Shown here piece by piece: positions 27,607 through 36,167 of a DNA stretch of 64,000 nt. Positions within the stretch are counted from its first letter, which is position 1; each line of letters opens with the position of its first letter. The DNA comes from Cytophagaceae bacterium (GTDB taxonomy: Bacteria; Bacteroidota; Bacteroidia; Cytophagales; UBA9547). The notes beneath the pieces were generated by a model that saw only the letters and a program-made list of their open reading frames with translations, did no database searches and had not been told where the DNA came from. The stretch spans positions 62,001 through 126,000 of the forward strand of contig JAIYAU010000025.1 of NCBI GenBank assembly GCA_027488865.1. Direction: 5' to 3'. A program made the translations under genes and the position numbers.

Positions 27607-28188
27607 ATGGAAGAAAGCCATTTTTTAAAAACCATCTTTTTAGAACAAAACTTCAAGAAGGAAGATTTAGAACTTATAATAAGTCAATACCAACGACTTG
27701 AATTTTCCAAAAATGATTACCTCATTAAAGCAGACACCACAGCCAATTATTATTATTTTGTAGAATCTGGGTTTGTTCGGTCGTATGTAATTGATCTTGA
27801 AGGAAATGATATAAGCACTAAATTTTTTAGCCATTCGGATATTGTCATAGATTGGCATTCGTATTTTTTAAAAACCAAATGCCGCGAACACATACAAGCC
27901 GTTACAAATTGTGTGGTATGGAAAATTTCGTTTGACAATTTTATGAAATTATTTTCCATTGAGGCTTTTAGGGAAATTGGTCGTACACGATTAGTAAATA
28001 ATTATTTTGAACTAAAAACTCATTCTATTTCCATAATTGCAGATGCGGCCAAAGATAGGTATCTTAACCTGTTAAAAGCCAAACCAGATATTGTGCAAAA
28101 TGTGCCATTAAAACAACTTGCTACATATTTGGGTATTACGGACACCTCATTGAGTAGAATTAGAAAAGAAATAGCAGAAAGTAAATAA
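27607..28188 (+). CDS. Crp/Fnr-family transcriptional regulator
   Basis: A 193-aa regulator. Residues ~15-120 form a cyclic-nucleotide-binding-like beta barrel (EFSKNDYLIKADTTANYYYF, VESGFVRSYVIDLEG), without the arginine-rich phosphate cassette of true cAMP receptors. The C-terminus is a short winged HTH (NVPLKQLATYLGITDTSLSR). The longer frame begins at a TTG (27550); the ATG at 27607 fits the family. The multi-TM gene starts 20 nt downstream, so the pair is likely one transcript. Confidence 0.88.
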   Translation: MEESHFLKTIFLEQNFKKEDLELIISQYQRLEFSKNDYLIKADTTANYYYFVESGFVRSYVIDLEGNDISTKFFSHSDIVIDWHSYFLKTKCREHIQAVTNCVVWKISFDNFMKLFSIEAFREIGRTRLVNNYFELKTHSISIIADAAKDRYLNLLKAKPDIVQNVPLKQLATYLGITDTSLSRIRKEIAESK

Positions 28189-28208
28189 TCTCTAGAATTG
28201 TTAAGTAT

Positions 28209-28913
28209 ATGAATGAAATAACCCAATACCTTGTTCCTCAATGGATTTCTACAATGTTTCTTATAGTTATTCCACTGCCTTTTTTATTGATCCTATTGTT
28301 TATTAAAAAGATATCTTCTACCTACACTAGCGGGGCAGTTTTGGTTTTTTATTCTATTTACTTAACCTATATTACTTTTGCAAGTTTTAGCGGATGGTTC
28401 AACTATGTTTCCTTACCACCTCGTATTCTACTTTATACCACCTTTCCTTATGCCTTTCTGCTTTTTGGTGTAGTTATTAATTTAAAGATTTATAAAACGA
28501 TTTTAAATAATGCACCTCTTGAAAATATTGTTAAACTCCATATGTTCAGAGTAATAGGGGTGTTTTTTATCCTACTTGGATTACATGATTTTTTACCCAA
28601 ATACTTTGCGTTTATTGCTGGTTTAGGTGATATTATTACAGCCTTAAGCAGCATTTTTGTGGCCAAAGCCCATCAGAATAAAAGGTTTTATGCCAAAACC
28701 TTAACGTACTTTTGGAATATTTTTGGCACAATTGATATCTTGTTTACAGCCATTGCGGCCAATGTATTAACAAAAATATCCATCGATACAGGTGTTATGG
28801 GTGTTGATATATTAGCTAGTTTTCCTTTTTGTATAATTCCGGCATTTGCACCTCCAACTATTCTATTTTTACATTTCGCTATTTTTCAAAAAATGAAAAA
28901 TTACACCCGCTAA
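28209..28913 (+). CDS. Seven-TM hypothetical membrane protein
   Basis: A 234-aa protein of about seven transmembrane helices (first at STMFLIVIPLPFLLILLFIK, last at IPAFAPPTILFLHFAIF). Family not recognised. A helix-rich segment with the polar motif LGLHDFLPKYFAFIAGLGDI in the middle is the most distinctive part. It directly follows the Crp-type regulator gene, suggesting that the two act together. Confidence 0.78.
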   Translation: MNEITQYLVPQWISTMFLIVIPLPFLLILLFIKKISSTYTSGAVLVFYSIYLTYITFASFSGWFNYVSLPPRILLYTTFPYAFLLFGVVINLKIYKTILNNAPLENIVKLHMFRVIGVFFILLGLHDFLPKYFAFIAGLGDIITALSSIFVAKAHQNKRFYAKTLTYFWNIFGTIDILFTAIAANVLTKISIDTGVMGVDILASFPFCIIPAFAPPTILFLHFAIFQKMKNYTR

Positions 28914-28958
28914 AAGCATTTCTTGTCCTATGGCAAGAATAGGTTCTTTGAGTCCATA

Positions 28959-28966
28959 TACCTTTG
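28959..28966 (+). promoter_or_regulatory. Candidate -7 box for the YCII-like gene
   Basis: TACCTTTG matches TAnnTTTG and lies between two possible ATGs (28930 and 28990), favouring the second. Confidence 0.35.
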
Positions 28967-28989
28967 TATCATCATTAACACTAAAACAA

Positions 28990-29343
28990 ATGAATATGGT
29001 ACAAAGTAATGAATTCATGCTTGTGTTTAGATTCGAACCAAGCAATTCCAATCCACCTTCAGAGGCTGAATTAATGGAGATGCACCAACAGTGGGGTATT
29101 TTTATTGGCAACATTGCCATTCAAGAAAAACTAGTTAGCACTTATCAACTTGGTTTTGAAGGTAAGCAGGTTGCTTCCGACAAATCTGTAAAAGAAGGCA
29201 TACATATTGCCGAAGCGCAAACCTTAGGTGGCAACATGGTAGTAAAGGCAAACACCATTGATGAAGCTGTAGAAATTGCTAAAAATTGTCCAATCTTATT
29301 GGTTGGAGGCACAGTTGAAGTAAGGGAAATCCAACCAATGTAA
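28990..29343 (+). CDS. YCII-related domain protein
   Basis: A 117-aa ferredoxin-like-fold protein: MVQSNEFMLVFRFEP as strand 1, AELMEMHQQWGIFIGNIAIQ as the helix, and a conserved tail GNMVVKANTIDEAVEIAKNC followed by LLVGGTVEVREIQPM. Members are small and usually of unknown function, often next to ECF sigma factors. I take the ATG at 28990 because 28930 adds residues foreign to the fold and lies upstream of a promoter box. The SRPBCC gene starts 22 nt downstream. Confidence 0.82.
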   Translation: MNMVQSNEFMLVFRFEPSNSNPPSEAELMEMHQQWGIFIGNIAIQEKLVSTYQLGFEGKQVASDKSVKEGIHIAEAQTLGGNMVVKANTIDEAVEIAKNCPILLVGGTVEVREIQPM

Positions 29344-29365
29344 TTAATAAATTAATTTAACTAAA

Positions 29366-29911
29366 ATGAAACTAAAAATGATTTTATCGATAATAGGTGT
29401 GGCTATAGTTGCATTCATAGGGTTTGGTTTGTACAATGCCAATGGGCTTAAATCCATCCAAATTAAAAAATCTGTCGTAGTAAAAGGTAAACAAGAAGAA
29501 GTATTTGATATGGTGAGATATCTCAGAAACTTCCCCAAATGGTCTCCGTTTTTGGCACAAGATTCTTCCCAAAAATATGAAATAAAGGGAACAGATGGTA
29601 CAATAGGAGCGCAATATCATTGGAATGGAAATAAAGGCAATGATTTGGGTTATCAAGAACTAATTAAGGTGGATGCCAATAATTATGTTTTGTTTAAATG
29701 TGCTATTCAAAAGCCTTTTGTTGCTGAGCCAACGTTTGAATATACCTTTAAGAGTACTCCATCGGGTATTGAGGTTGTGCAGGATTTTAAGCTTCAATCA
29801 AACTTGAGCAGTGCGTTCTTCATGTGGCTTTTTGGGGCTAAATCTGCCATGGAACAAACTAATCAACAAGGTCTAGATTTACTAAAAAAGGCAGTTGAGC
29901 AAGGTTTATAG
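29366..29911 (+). CDS. SRPBCC (polyketide cyclase-like) protein with an N-terminal membrane anchor
   Basis: A 181-aa protein with one hydrophobic helix at the N-terminus (MILSIIGVAIVAFIGFGLY) and a START/Bet v1-like fold: IKKSVVVKGKQEEVFDMVRY, LRNFPKWSPFLAQD, IGAQYHWNGNKG, and a final long helix. It binds a hydrophobic ligand in related proteins, but no ligand is known here. It is probably co-transcribed with the YCII-like gene. Confidence 0.85.
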   Translation: MKLKMILSIIGVAIVAFIGFGLYNANGLKSIQIKKSVVVKGKQEEVFDMVRYLRNFPKWSPFLAQDSSQKYEIKGTDGTIGAQYHWNGNKGNDLGYQELIKVDANNYVLFKCAIQKPFVAEPTFEYTFKSTPSGIEVVQDFKLQSNLSSAFFMWLFGAKSAMEQTNQQGLDLLKKAVEQGL

Positions 29912-29946
29912 TAAATTAATCAGAATACAAATTGCATAACTATTAA

Positions 29947-30015
29947 AAACCCCTTCGATAAGTTTAATCAATTACCTTGGTATAAGGAATAATTTATAAC
30001 TTATAGGAGGGGTTT
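29947..30015. repeat. 69-bp imperfect palindrome in a 371-bp intergenic region
   Basis: AAACCCCT (29947-29954) and ATAAGTT (29958-29964) pair with AACTTAT (29998-30004) and AGGGGTTT (30008-30015), separated by a 3-nt bulge on each arm; a small CCTT...AAGG hairpin lies in the loop. It is 35 bp after an SRPBCC gene and could be a terminator, a small structured RNA or a dispersed palindromic element. The rest of 29912-30282 shows nothing. Confidence 0.6.
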
Positions 30016-30282
30016 ACCTTGTTTGCCGATCATTAGTTGAAACAAAGTAACCAATTTTACAACTGCTATAATGTAATGTTATAGCAGTCGGTATTATTCA
30101 CATTTCTAAATCGAACTATTTTAAATTCTCAATCAAAATCAAGCAAACGAGCTCAAGATTATATTCTTAACTACACTAATTCACAATAACACCCAATTTG
30201 AATAAGTTAATTAAACTATTTCTATAAAACTTGCCAATATATATTAAAAACTTTGGGTTAGGTTATTTGTTACAATTAAGTA

Positions 30283-31737
30283 ATGAATTATAAACCTCCT
30301 GTAAATATAGTTTGGCTAAAAAGGGATTTGCGATGCCAAGATCATGAACCTCTATTTGAGGCGGAAAAAGATGGATTGGCCTATTTTATTATTTTTATTT
30401 TTGAGCCAAGTATTATGGCACACCCTGACTGCTCCTTGCGTCATATACAGTTCCAATATCATTCTTTGTTGGTTCTTAACCAAGAGTTAAAACCATCAAA
30501 GCTAAATGTAAATGTGCATTATGGAGAATCAATTGATATTTTTAAGTTTATTTTAACAAATTTTGAAATTAAAAAAGTATTTAGTTATCAAGAATCTGGT
30601 ACACAAATTACCTTTGACAGAGACAAGCGCCTAAAAAAATATTTTAATGTAAACAATATTTGTTGGATTGAATACCAACGCGATGGAATAATTAGAGGTA
30701 TTAAAACAAGACAGGATTGGGACAAAAACTGGTTTAATACCATGGAAACAAATCCAATTATCAACACCTTCAAACCCGCACTTGTTGAATTCCCTTCAAA
30801 TCCGTTCCCAATACCTGATAGTCTAGAAAAAGAGTGGGCACAATACCCCAAAAACTTTCAACCTGCTGGATTCAAAAATGCGAGGCAATATTTGAGTAGT
30901 TTTCTGAATGGGCGATGTATAAATTATAATAAACATATTTCAAAACCGTCCTTAAGCAGAAAATCTTGCAGTAGATTATCTCCTTATTTGGCTTGGGGCA
31001 ACCTTTCTATTAGGCAAGTTTATCAAGCTGCACTCCAAAAACAAAATGAAAATCCTTCTAAAAAGCAACTTGGACAATTTATAACCAGATTGCACTGGCA
31101 CTGTCATTTTATTCAGAAATTTGAGATGGAATGCACTTACGAAATCAAATGTATCAATAAAGGCTACGAATTATTATCAAATAGCAACGACGAAACCTTA
31201 CTTAATGCATGGAAATCAGGCACAACTGGTATTCCTTTGGTAGATGCATGTATGAACTGTCTTCATGAAACAGGTTGGATAAATTTTAGAATGCGCGCTT
31301 TGACTGTTTCATTTTTAACCCATCATTTATTTATCGATTGGCGAAAAGGTGTCTATCACTTAGCAAAACTTTTTCTTGATTATGAGCCTGGCATCCACTA
31401 CCCACAATTTCAAATGCAGGCGGGCACCACAGGTGTAAACACCATTCGAGTTTACAACCCTGTCAAAAATTCGATTGCCCACGACCCTGATGGTGAATTT
31501 ATTAAAAAATGGATACCTGCATTATCACAATTGCCAATACATCTGGTGCACCAGCCATGGCTCATTACACCGCTCGAAGAAGAAATGTTTCGGTTTAGAT
31601 TAGGTAAAGATTATCCAGCTCCTATTATTTCAATCATAGATGCTCCGAAAGAAAATGTAAAAAAGCTTTGGGAAATGCGTAAGAATGAACTTGTAATTCA
31701 AGAAAATCAAAGAATTTTAAAGAAACATGTACGATAA
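30283..31737 (+). CDS. Photolyase/cryptochrome family flavoprotein
   Basis: A 484-aa FAD-binding photolyase superfamily protein. The N-terminal antenna domain starts [20 protein letters not shown]. The C-terminal FAD domain has [63 protein letters not shown] and [20 protein letters not shown]. The region that in CPD photolyases reads like NNGGWQWAASTG is [13 protein letters not shown] here, so the flavin-proximal Asn seems replaced; it may be a repair enzyme of another subclass or a photoreceptor. Its 3' end overlaps a DUF2256 gene by 11 nt. Confidence 0.9.
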   Translation: MNYKPPVNIVWLKRDLRCQDHEPLFEAEKDGLAYFIIFIFEPSIMAHPDCSLRHIQFQYHSLLVLNQELKPSKLNVNVHYGESIDIFKFILTNFEIKKVFSYQESGTQITFDRDKRLKKYFNVNNICWIEYQRDGIIRGIKTRQDWDKNWFNTMETNPIINTFKPALVEFPSNPFPIPDSLEKEWAQYPKNFQPAGFKNARQYLSSFLNGRCINYNKHISKPSLSRKSCSRLSPYLAWGNLSIRQVYQAALQKQNENPSKKQLGQFITRLHWHCHFIQKFEMECTYEIKCINKGYELLSNSNDETLLNAWKSGTTGIPLVDACMNCLHETGWINFRMRALTVSFLTHHLFIDWRKGVYHLAKLFLDYEPGIHYPQFQMQAGTTGVNTIRVYNPVKNSIAHDPDGEFIKKWIPALSQLPIHLVHQPWLITPLEEEMFRFRLGKDYPAPIISIIDAPKENVKKLWEMRKNELVIQENQRILKKHVR

Positions 31738-31894
31738 AAATTCATTCAAAGGGAATAAAAGCACTTTACCATCAAAAATCTGTCAATCTTGTAATAAAAT
31801 TTTTACATGGAGAAAAAAGTGGGAAAAAAATTGGAATGATGTAAAATACTGTAGCGTGCGTTGTCGAAACATTAAACACAATCTTAAATCATGA
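31727..31894 (+). CDS. DUF2256 small zinc-ribbon protein
   Basis: A 55-aa gene found by reading between the two photolyase genes. It starts at ATG 31727 and stops at TGA 31892-31894. The protein has [18 protein letters not shown] followed by VKYCSVRCR, the DUF2256 pattern: two Cys pairs and the W-R-K-K-W core. It overlaps the preceding gene by 11 nt and the following ATG by 4 nt (ATGA), so all three are translationally coupled. The function is unknown; genes of this family are typically next to photolyase/cryptochrome genes. Confidence 0.88.
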   Translation: MYDKNSFKGNKSTLPSKICQSCNKIFTWRKKWEKNWNDVKYCSVRCRNIKHNLKS

Positions 31895-33372
31895 AGTGTA
31901 ACGAAGTATTTTTAATTTTTCCACATCAATTATTTCAAGAACTACCCCAAATAAATGATAGTATTCCATTTATTTTGATCGAAGAATCACTATTTTTTAA
32001 TCAATATCCTTTTCATAAACAAAAATTAGCCTTTCATAGAGCCAGTATGAAGGCATATGAGCACTTTTTAAATAACCAAGGAAAACAGACCACTTATATT
32101 AATGCTATTGAATATGAGGCAGATATCAGAATACTAATTGAAAAATATTCTATAGAGGGTGTTAAAACAATACATATATACACGGCACATGACAATTGGT
32201 TGAATAAAAGAATTAATAATAGTTGCGTCAAAAATGGAATAAAAATAATCGAACATAGTTCGTCTTATTTTATTAATACCGAAGCAGAAAATAAAGCGTT
32301 TTTTAAAAATAAAAAGAAATTTTTTCATGCAGATTTTTATATTCAACAAAGAAAAAAATTAAATTTAATGGTAGATAAAGACCAACAGCCGGAAGGAGGC
32401 AAATGGTCTTTTGATGAAGAAAATCGTCTTAAATATCCCAAAGGGAAAACACCACCAAAGTTATGTTTTAAGTCTGATTTAGAATATTACCAAGAGGCAA
32501 ACATATATATCAACACCAATTTCGAAAATAACCCCGGGGAACAAACTAACAACTGGAACTACCCATGTACCCACGAAGAAAGCAAAAAATGGTTGAATAT
32601 ATTTTTGGAACAGCGTTTTGAAGAATTTGGCCCGTACGAAGATGCCATCGTGTCAAATGAAGATGTTTTACATCATAGCGTATTAAGTCCTTTAATAAAT
32701 GTTGGTCTCCTAACACCACTGGAAACGGTAGAGGCCATAATTGACCATACTAGATTACATCATATTCCCCTTAATTCTCAAGAAGGATTGATTCGTCAAT
32801 TAATAGGGTGGCGCGAATTTATAAATGCAGTATACCAACAGAATGGAACAAAAATGAGAACGACCAATTATTGGAACAATACAAGATCAATTCCTTCCTC
32901 TTTTTGGGATGGTACCACAGGAATAATCCCCATTGATACTACCATTAAGAAAGTACTTAAATCGGGCTACTGTCATCATATTGAGCGCCTTATGGTTATT
33001 GGCAACTTTATGTTACTTTGTGAGTTTGACCCAGACGAAGTTTATCATTGGTTTAGTAGCTTATTTATTGACGCCTACGACTGGGTTATGGTCCCAAATG
33101 TTTATGGAATGAGCCAGTTCGCAGACGGGGGAATAATGGCCACCAAGCCTTACATTAGCGGAAGCAATTACCTTTTAAAAATGAGCGATTATCCTAATGG
33201 GAAGTGGCAAGAAGTTTGGGACGGCCTATTTTGGAACTTTATGAACAAAAATCGTAACTTCTTCCTAAATAACCCAAGATTGAGCATGCTCATTCATACT
33301 TTTGACAAAATGCCAATAGATAAAAAACAAAAGCACCTTGAAATTGCACAAAATTGGTTGGTAAAGCTTTAA
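31891..33372 (+). CDS. PhrB-like photolyase-related protein (PF04244 type)
   Basis: A 493-aa protein of the bacterial cryptochrome / (6-4) photolyase-related group: LIFPHQLFQELP at the start, the FAD domain with QLIGWREFINAVYQ, SGYCHHIERLMVIGNFMLL, DAYDWVMVPNVYGMSQFADG and KPYISGSNYLLKMSDY. In Agrobacterium PhrB four Cys hold a 4Fe-4S cluster and three of them are in the C-terminal part; here the last Cys is at ~residue 376 (LLCEFDPDE), so that cluster cannot form in the same way. Stop at 33372, followed by ~290 bp without features. Confidence 0.92.
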   Translation: MKCNEVFLIFPHQLFQELPQINDSIPFILIEESLFFNQYPFHKQKLAFHRASMKAYEHFLNNQGKQTTYINAIEYEADIRILIEKYSIEGVKTIHIYTAHDNWLNKRINNSCVKNGIKIIEHSSSYFINTEAENKAFFKNKKKFFHADFYIQQRKKLNLMVDKDQQPEGGKWSFDEENRLKYPKGKTPPKLCFKSDLEYYQEANIYINTNFENNPGEQTNNWNYPCTHEESKKWLNIFLEQRFEEFGPYEDAIVSNEDVLHHSVLSPLINVGLLTPLETVEAIIDHTRLHHIPLNSQEGLIRQLIGWREFINAVYQQNGTKMRTTNYWNNTRSIPSSFWDGTTGIIPIDTTIKKVLKSGYCHHIERLMVIGNFMLLCEFDPDEVYHWFSSLFIDAYDWVMVPNVYGMSQFADGGIMATKPYISGSNYLLKMSDYPNGKWQEVWDGLFWNFMNKNRNFFLNNPRLSMLIHTFDKMPIDKKQKHLEIAQNWLVKL

Positions 33373-33665
33373 CAATACCTAATAAACGTAGATAATTAAT
33401 AAAATTATCAATCTTCCAAAGTTTTGATAAATTTTGCAGCAACAATAAATTAAAAATAATAAACTTTTGTAGGGTTTAGCTCTATCAATAATACTGTATT
33501 TAAAATTGGATATACAATCTTCCTTTGAATTGGATATTTAGCGTTAGTTAGTAGATTATACTCCAGTTTAGGGTATTTAATCACTCTTGAAATGGTATTA
33601 AAACTAAGAAATTAAATCAAACATGGTTTTAATATTTATGGAAGTCAAGCTTAAAGTGGCAACTT

Positions 33666-34847
33666 TTACATCAAAGGTTGAGCTTGGTAAGTTTCCTTCC
33701 GCATAATTATCATATCATAAATAACTTTAATCCATACAAAAATACATGGAACCGCTTTTAATGCGTATGGATGTACAAATTCCTCTCTTAAATATCTTGG
33801 GAAAATATCTGTTGGAGATAACGATGTTAAAATAAAAGTACTTATAAATAAAATGATATTTAATGTGTTTTTATTGCTTTGAATAAACCACAACGCAATG
33901 CCCGTCATCGCGATTATAAATGTTGGGGATTCTGCTTTATGATTAAAAATAACGATCCAAATCAAAATTGAAGTCAAAAGCAAGTATTTAAACATAAACT
34001 CGTTAAACATTTTCAACCTACAAAATGGTAATAAAAAAACGACTATACCCATAGCAACAACCATATTTTTATTCAATTCTATAGAAAACCAAGAATGCAA
34101 CCAACCCATAACTGAATATCCATATGAGGCATCATGGTCATTCGTTAATAAGTTAAGATAGCTGATGTACAGTTTTAAATATTGTTCAAGATTTACAAAA
34201 AATAATGGCAAAGCTAATAAAACAATCACCCAGAATACAGCATATAGAGCTGATTTCCATTTGTTTGGATAAAAAAGAAAAATTGCAAAAGCAACAATTC
34301 CAAACAATTTTATAAACATTGAGAATACAATACACAATATCGCCCAAAAGAATTGATTTCTTTCGAGTAAGCCTAATGACAAAACAATTAAACCTGCAAT
34401 TAAACCATTGGATTGAGAATTTTGCATGGAGGTCATAAGTTCAATCAATATAATTAATAGAACCAAACCTTTATGATAAGAATTTAATTTGGGCAAATAA
34501 TATATACCTAATAATAAGATCGTTGCGTTTAATAAATTCCATAAGCTTAGTCCAAGCCAATCAGGGAGGATATTAAAAATACCAAAAAATGCCGAAAAAG
34601 TTGGTGTATATTTGTACAAATCCCAATGTTCTTTAGGATATAAAATATACAAATCTTGATAATTTTTTAGATGTTCAAATGATTTCTCAAAAATAGTATA
34701 ATTGTTATAGCTATTATAGACAACATCCCCCTCATTATAAGTTTTTGTTAATATCAAAGATTGAATACTTGCTGCCAGCGCAAATAATATATAAATGATT
34801 ACTATTACTCGCTTGTTTGAAATTATCTTTTGAAATCTATTTGTCAT
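33666..34847 (-). CDS. GT87/DUF2029-like membrane glycosyltransferase
   Basis: A 393-aa polytopic membrane protein with about ten helices. The segment LYPKEHWDLYKYTPTFSAFF with a following LPDWLGLSLWNLLN is the DUF2029/GT87 pattern of polyprenyl-phosphate-sugar-dependent GT-C mannosyl-type transferases. It would add a sugar on the periplasmic side of the inner membrane. It stands alone; no polysaccharide genes are beside it. The donor and acceptor are not predictable. Confidence 0.8.
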   Translation of the reverse strand: MTNRFQKIISNKRVIVIIYILFALAASIQSLILTKTYNEGDVVYNSYNNYTIFEKSFEHLKNYQDLYILYPKEHWDLYKYTPTFSAFFGIFNILPDWLGLSLWNLLNATILLLGIYYLPKLNSYHKGLVLLIILIELMTSMQNSQSNGLIAGLIVLSLGLLERNQFFWAILCIVFSMFIKLFGIVAFAIFLFYPNKWKSALYAVFWVIVLLALPLFFVNLEQYLKLYISYLNLLTNDHDASYGYSVMGWLHSWFSIELNKNMVVAMGIVVFLLPFCRLKMFNEFMFKYLLLTSILIWIVIFNHKAESPTFIIAMTGIALWFIQSNKNTLNIILFISTFILTSLSPTDIFPRYLREEFVHPYALKAVPCIFVWIKVIYDMIIMRKETYQAQPLM

Positions 34848-35072
34848 AATTATCTATTTTTATGTCAATATGACCTGTTATGTCCAGCGCTTGAAATATT
34901 CACAAAATTCAAGAATTAAGCCAAAATCTTATTAGTATAAAAATATAAAAAATAGTGTCTAAGCCAAAGTAATGACCATTACTATTAAACAAGTTATATT
35001 TACTAAACACAGTTACTTTCCTAATAACCGATCTAGGAAATAGAAAGATTTATTTATTATGTTAATTAGCGA

Positions 35073-36023
35073 TTAAAAGTTATCTCTTATCAACTTAGCC
35101 AAAACCGCTTGTGCAGACCACACTCGATTTGCAGCCTCGGGTATCACCAATGAATCAACACCATCGAGTACCTCATCCGCCAATTCTACCCCCCTGCGTA
35201 CTGGCAGGCAGTGCATTACCTTAGCCTTGTTAGTGAGAGCAAGTAACTCGTTGTCGATCATCCAATAACTATCCATAGTAATTACCTTTCCATAATCTTT
35301 GTAACTTGACCAGTTTTTAACATACACAAAATCAGCGCCTTCAAGTGCCTTTTCTTGTTCATATTCTACTTTGGCTGCTCCTGCAAACTCTGGCGCAAGC
35401 TCATAGCCCTCAGGATGTGTAATTACAAAATCAACATCAGCTTTGTTCATCCATTCAGCAAATGAATTAGGAACTGCTTGCGGCAAAGACTTTATGTGCG
35501 GTGCCCAAGTAAGTACAACTTTGGGTCTTGGTTTTGGCTTATGTTCTTCAATTGTAATTAAATCTGCGAGGGATTGTAAAGGATGTCTGGTAGCACTTTC
35601 TAAACTCACTATTGGAACGCCAGAATATTTAATAAATTTATTGAAAAAATCTTCCGAATAATCCTCATTTCTATCTACCAACCTAGGAAATGATCTTACC
35701 CCAATTATATCACAATATTGACCCATTACAGCTGCTGCTTCACGTATGTGCTCCACAGTATTGTGATTCATAACCACACCATCTTGTGTTTCTAATGCCC
35801 ATCCTTCCTTATCCATATTCATTACAATCACATTCATTCCAAGATTTTGGGCTGCCTTCTGGGTGCTGATGCGGGTACGTAAGCTTGGATTTAAAAAAAT
35901 TAGTCCTATCGTTCTGTTTTTACCAAGTTCTTTGTGCAAATACGGGTTGGCTTTATGAGTTAAAGCCTCTTTAACCAATAAGGATATATCCTCAACATCA
36001 TTAACAGAAATAAAGTGTCTCAT
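35073..36023 (-). CDS. Acylornithine carbamoyltransferase (Bacteroides-type ArgF')
   Basis: Carbamoylates N-acetyl- or N-succinyl-ornithine in the arginine pathway variant of Bacteroidota. The 316-aa protein has the carbamoyl-phosphate motif NPSLRTRISTQKAAQNLGM, the LESATRHPLQSLADLITIEE block, MHCLPVRRGVE and IPEAANRVWSAQA. In published enzymes the residue at position 90 separates substrates (Pro in B. fragilis succinylornithine enzyme, Glu92 in X. campestris acetylornithine enzyme); here the aligned residue is Val90 (NTVEHIREA), so the substrate cannot be called. No other arg gene is nearby. Confidence 0.92.
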   Translation of the reverse strand: MRHFISVNDVEDISLLVKEALTHKANPYLHKELGKNRTIGLIFLNPSLRTRISTQKAAQNLGMNVIVMNMDKEGWALETQDGVVMNHNTVEHIREAAAVMGQYCDIIGVRSFPRLVDRNEDYSEDFFNKFIKYSGVPIVSLESATRHPLQSLADLITIEEHKPKPRPKVVLTWAPHIKSLPQAVPNSFAEWMNKADVDFVITHPEGYELAPEFAGAAKVEYEQEKALEGADFVYVKNWSSYKDYGKVITMDSYWMIDNELLALTNKAKVMHCLPVRRGVELADEVLDGVDSLVIPEAANRVWSAQAVLAKLIRDNF

Positions 36024-36167
36024 AAAAAATTATAGGGAATATTTATACTCGAAAAATAGGTGAAATTATTGAAACATTAAAATTTATATTGTGAATGTAT
36101 GACAAATAGAATCCTCTAAAAGCCTTCCTAATCTTAAGTAGCAACTAAAACGTTAAGATTCTCTAAT

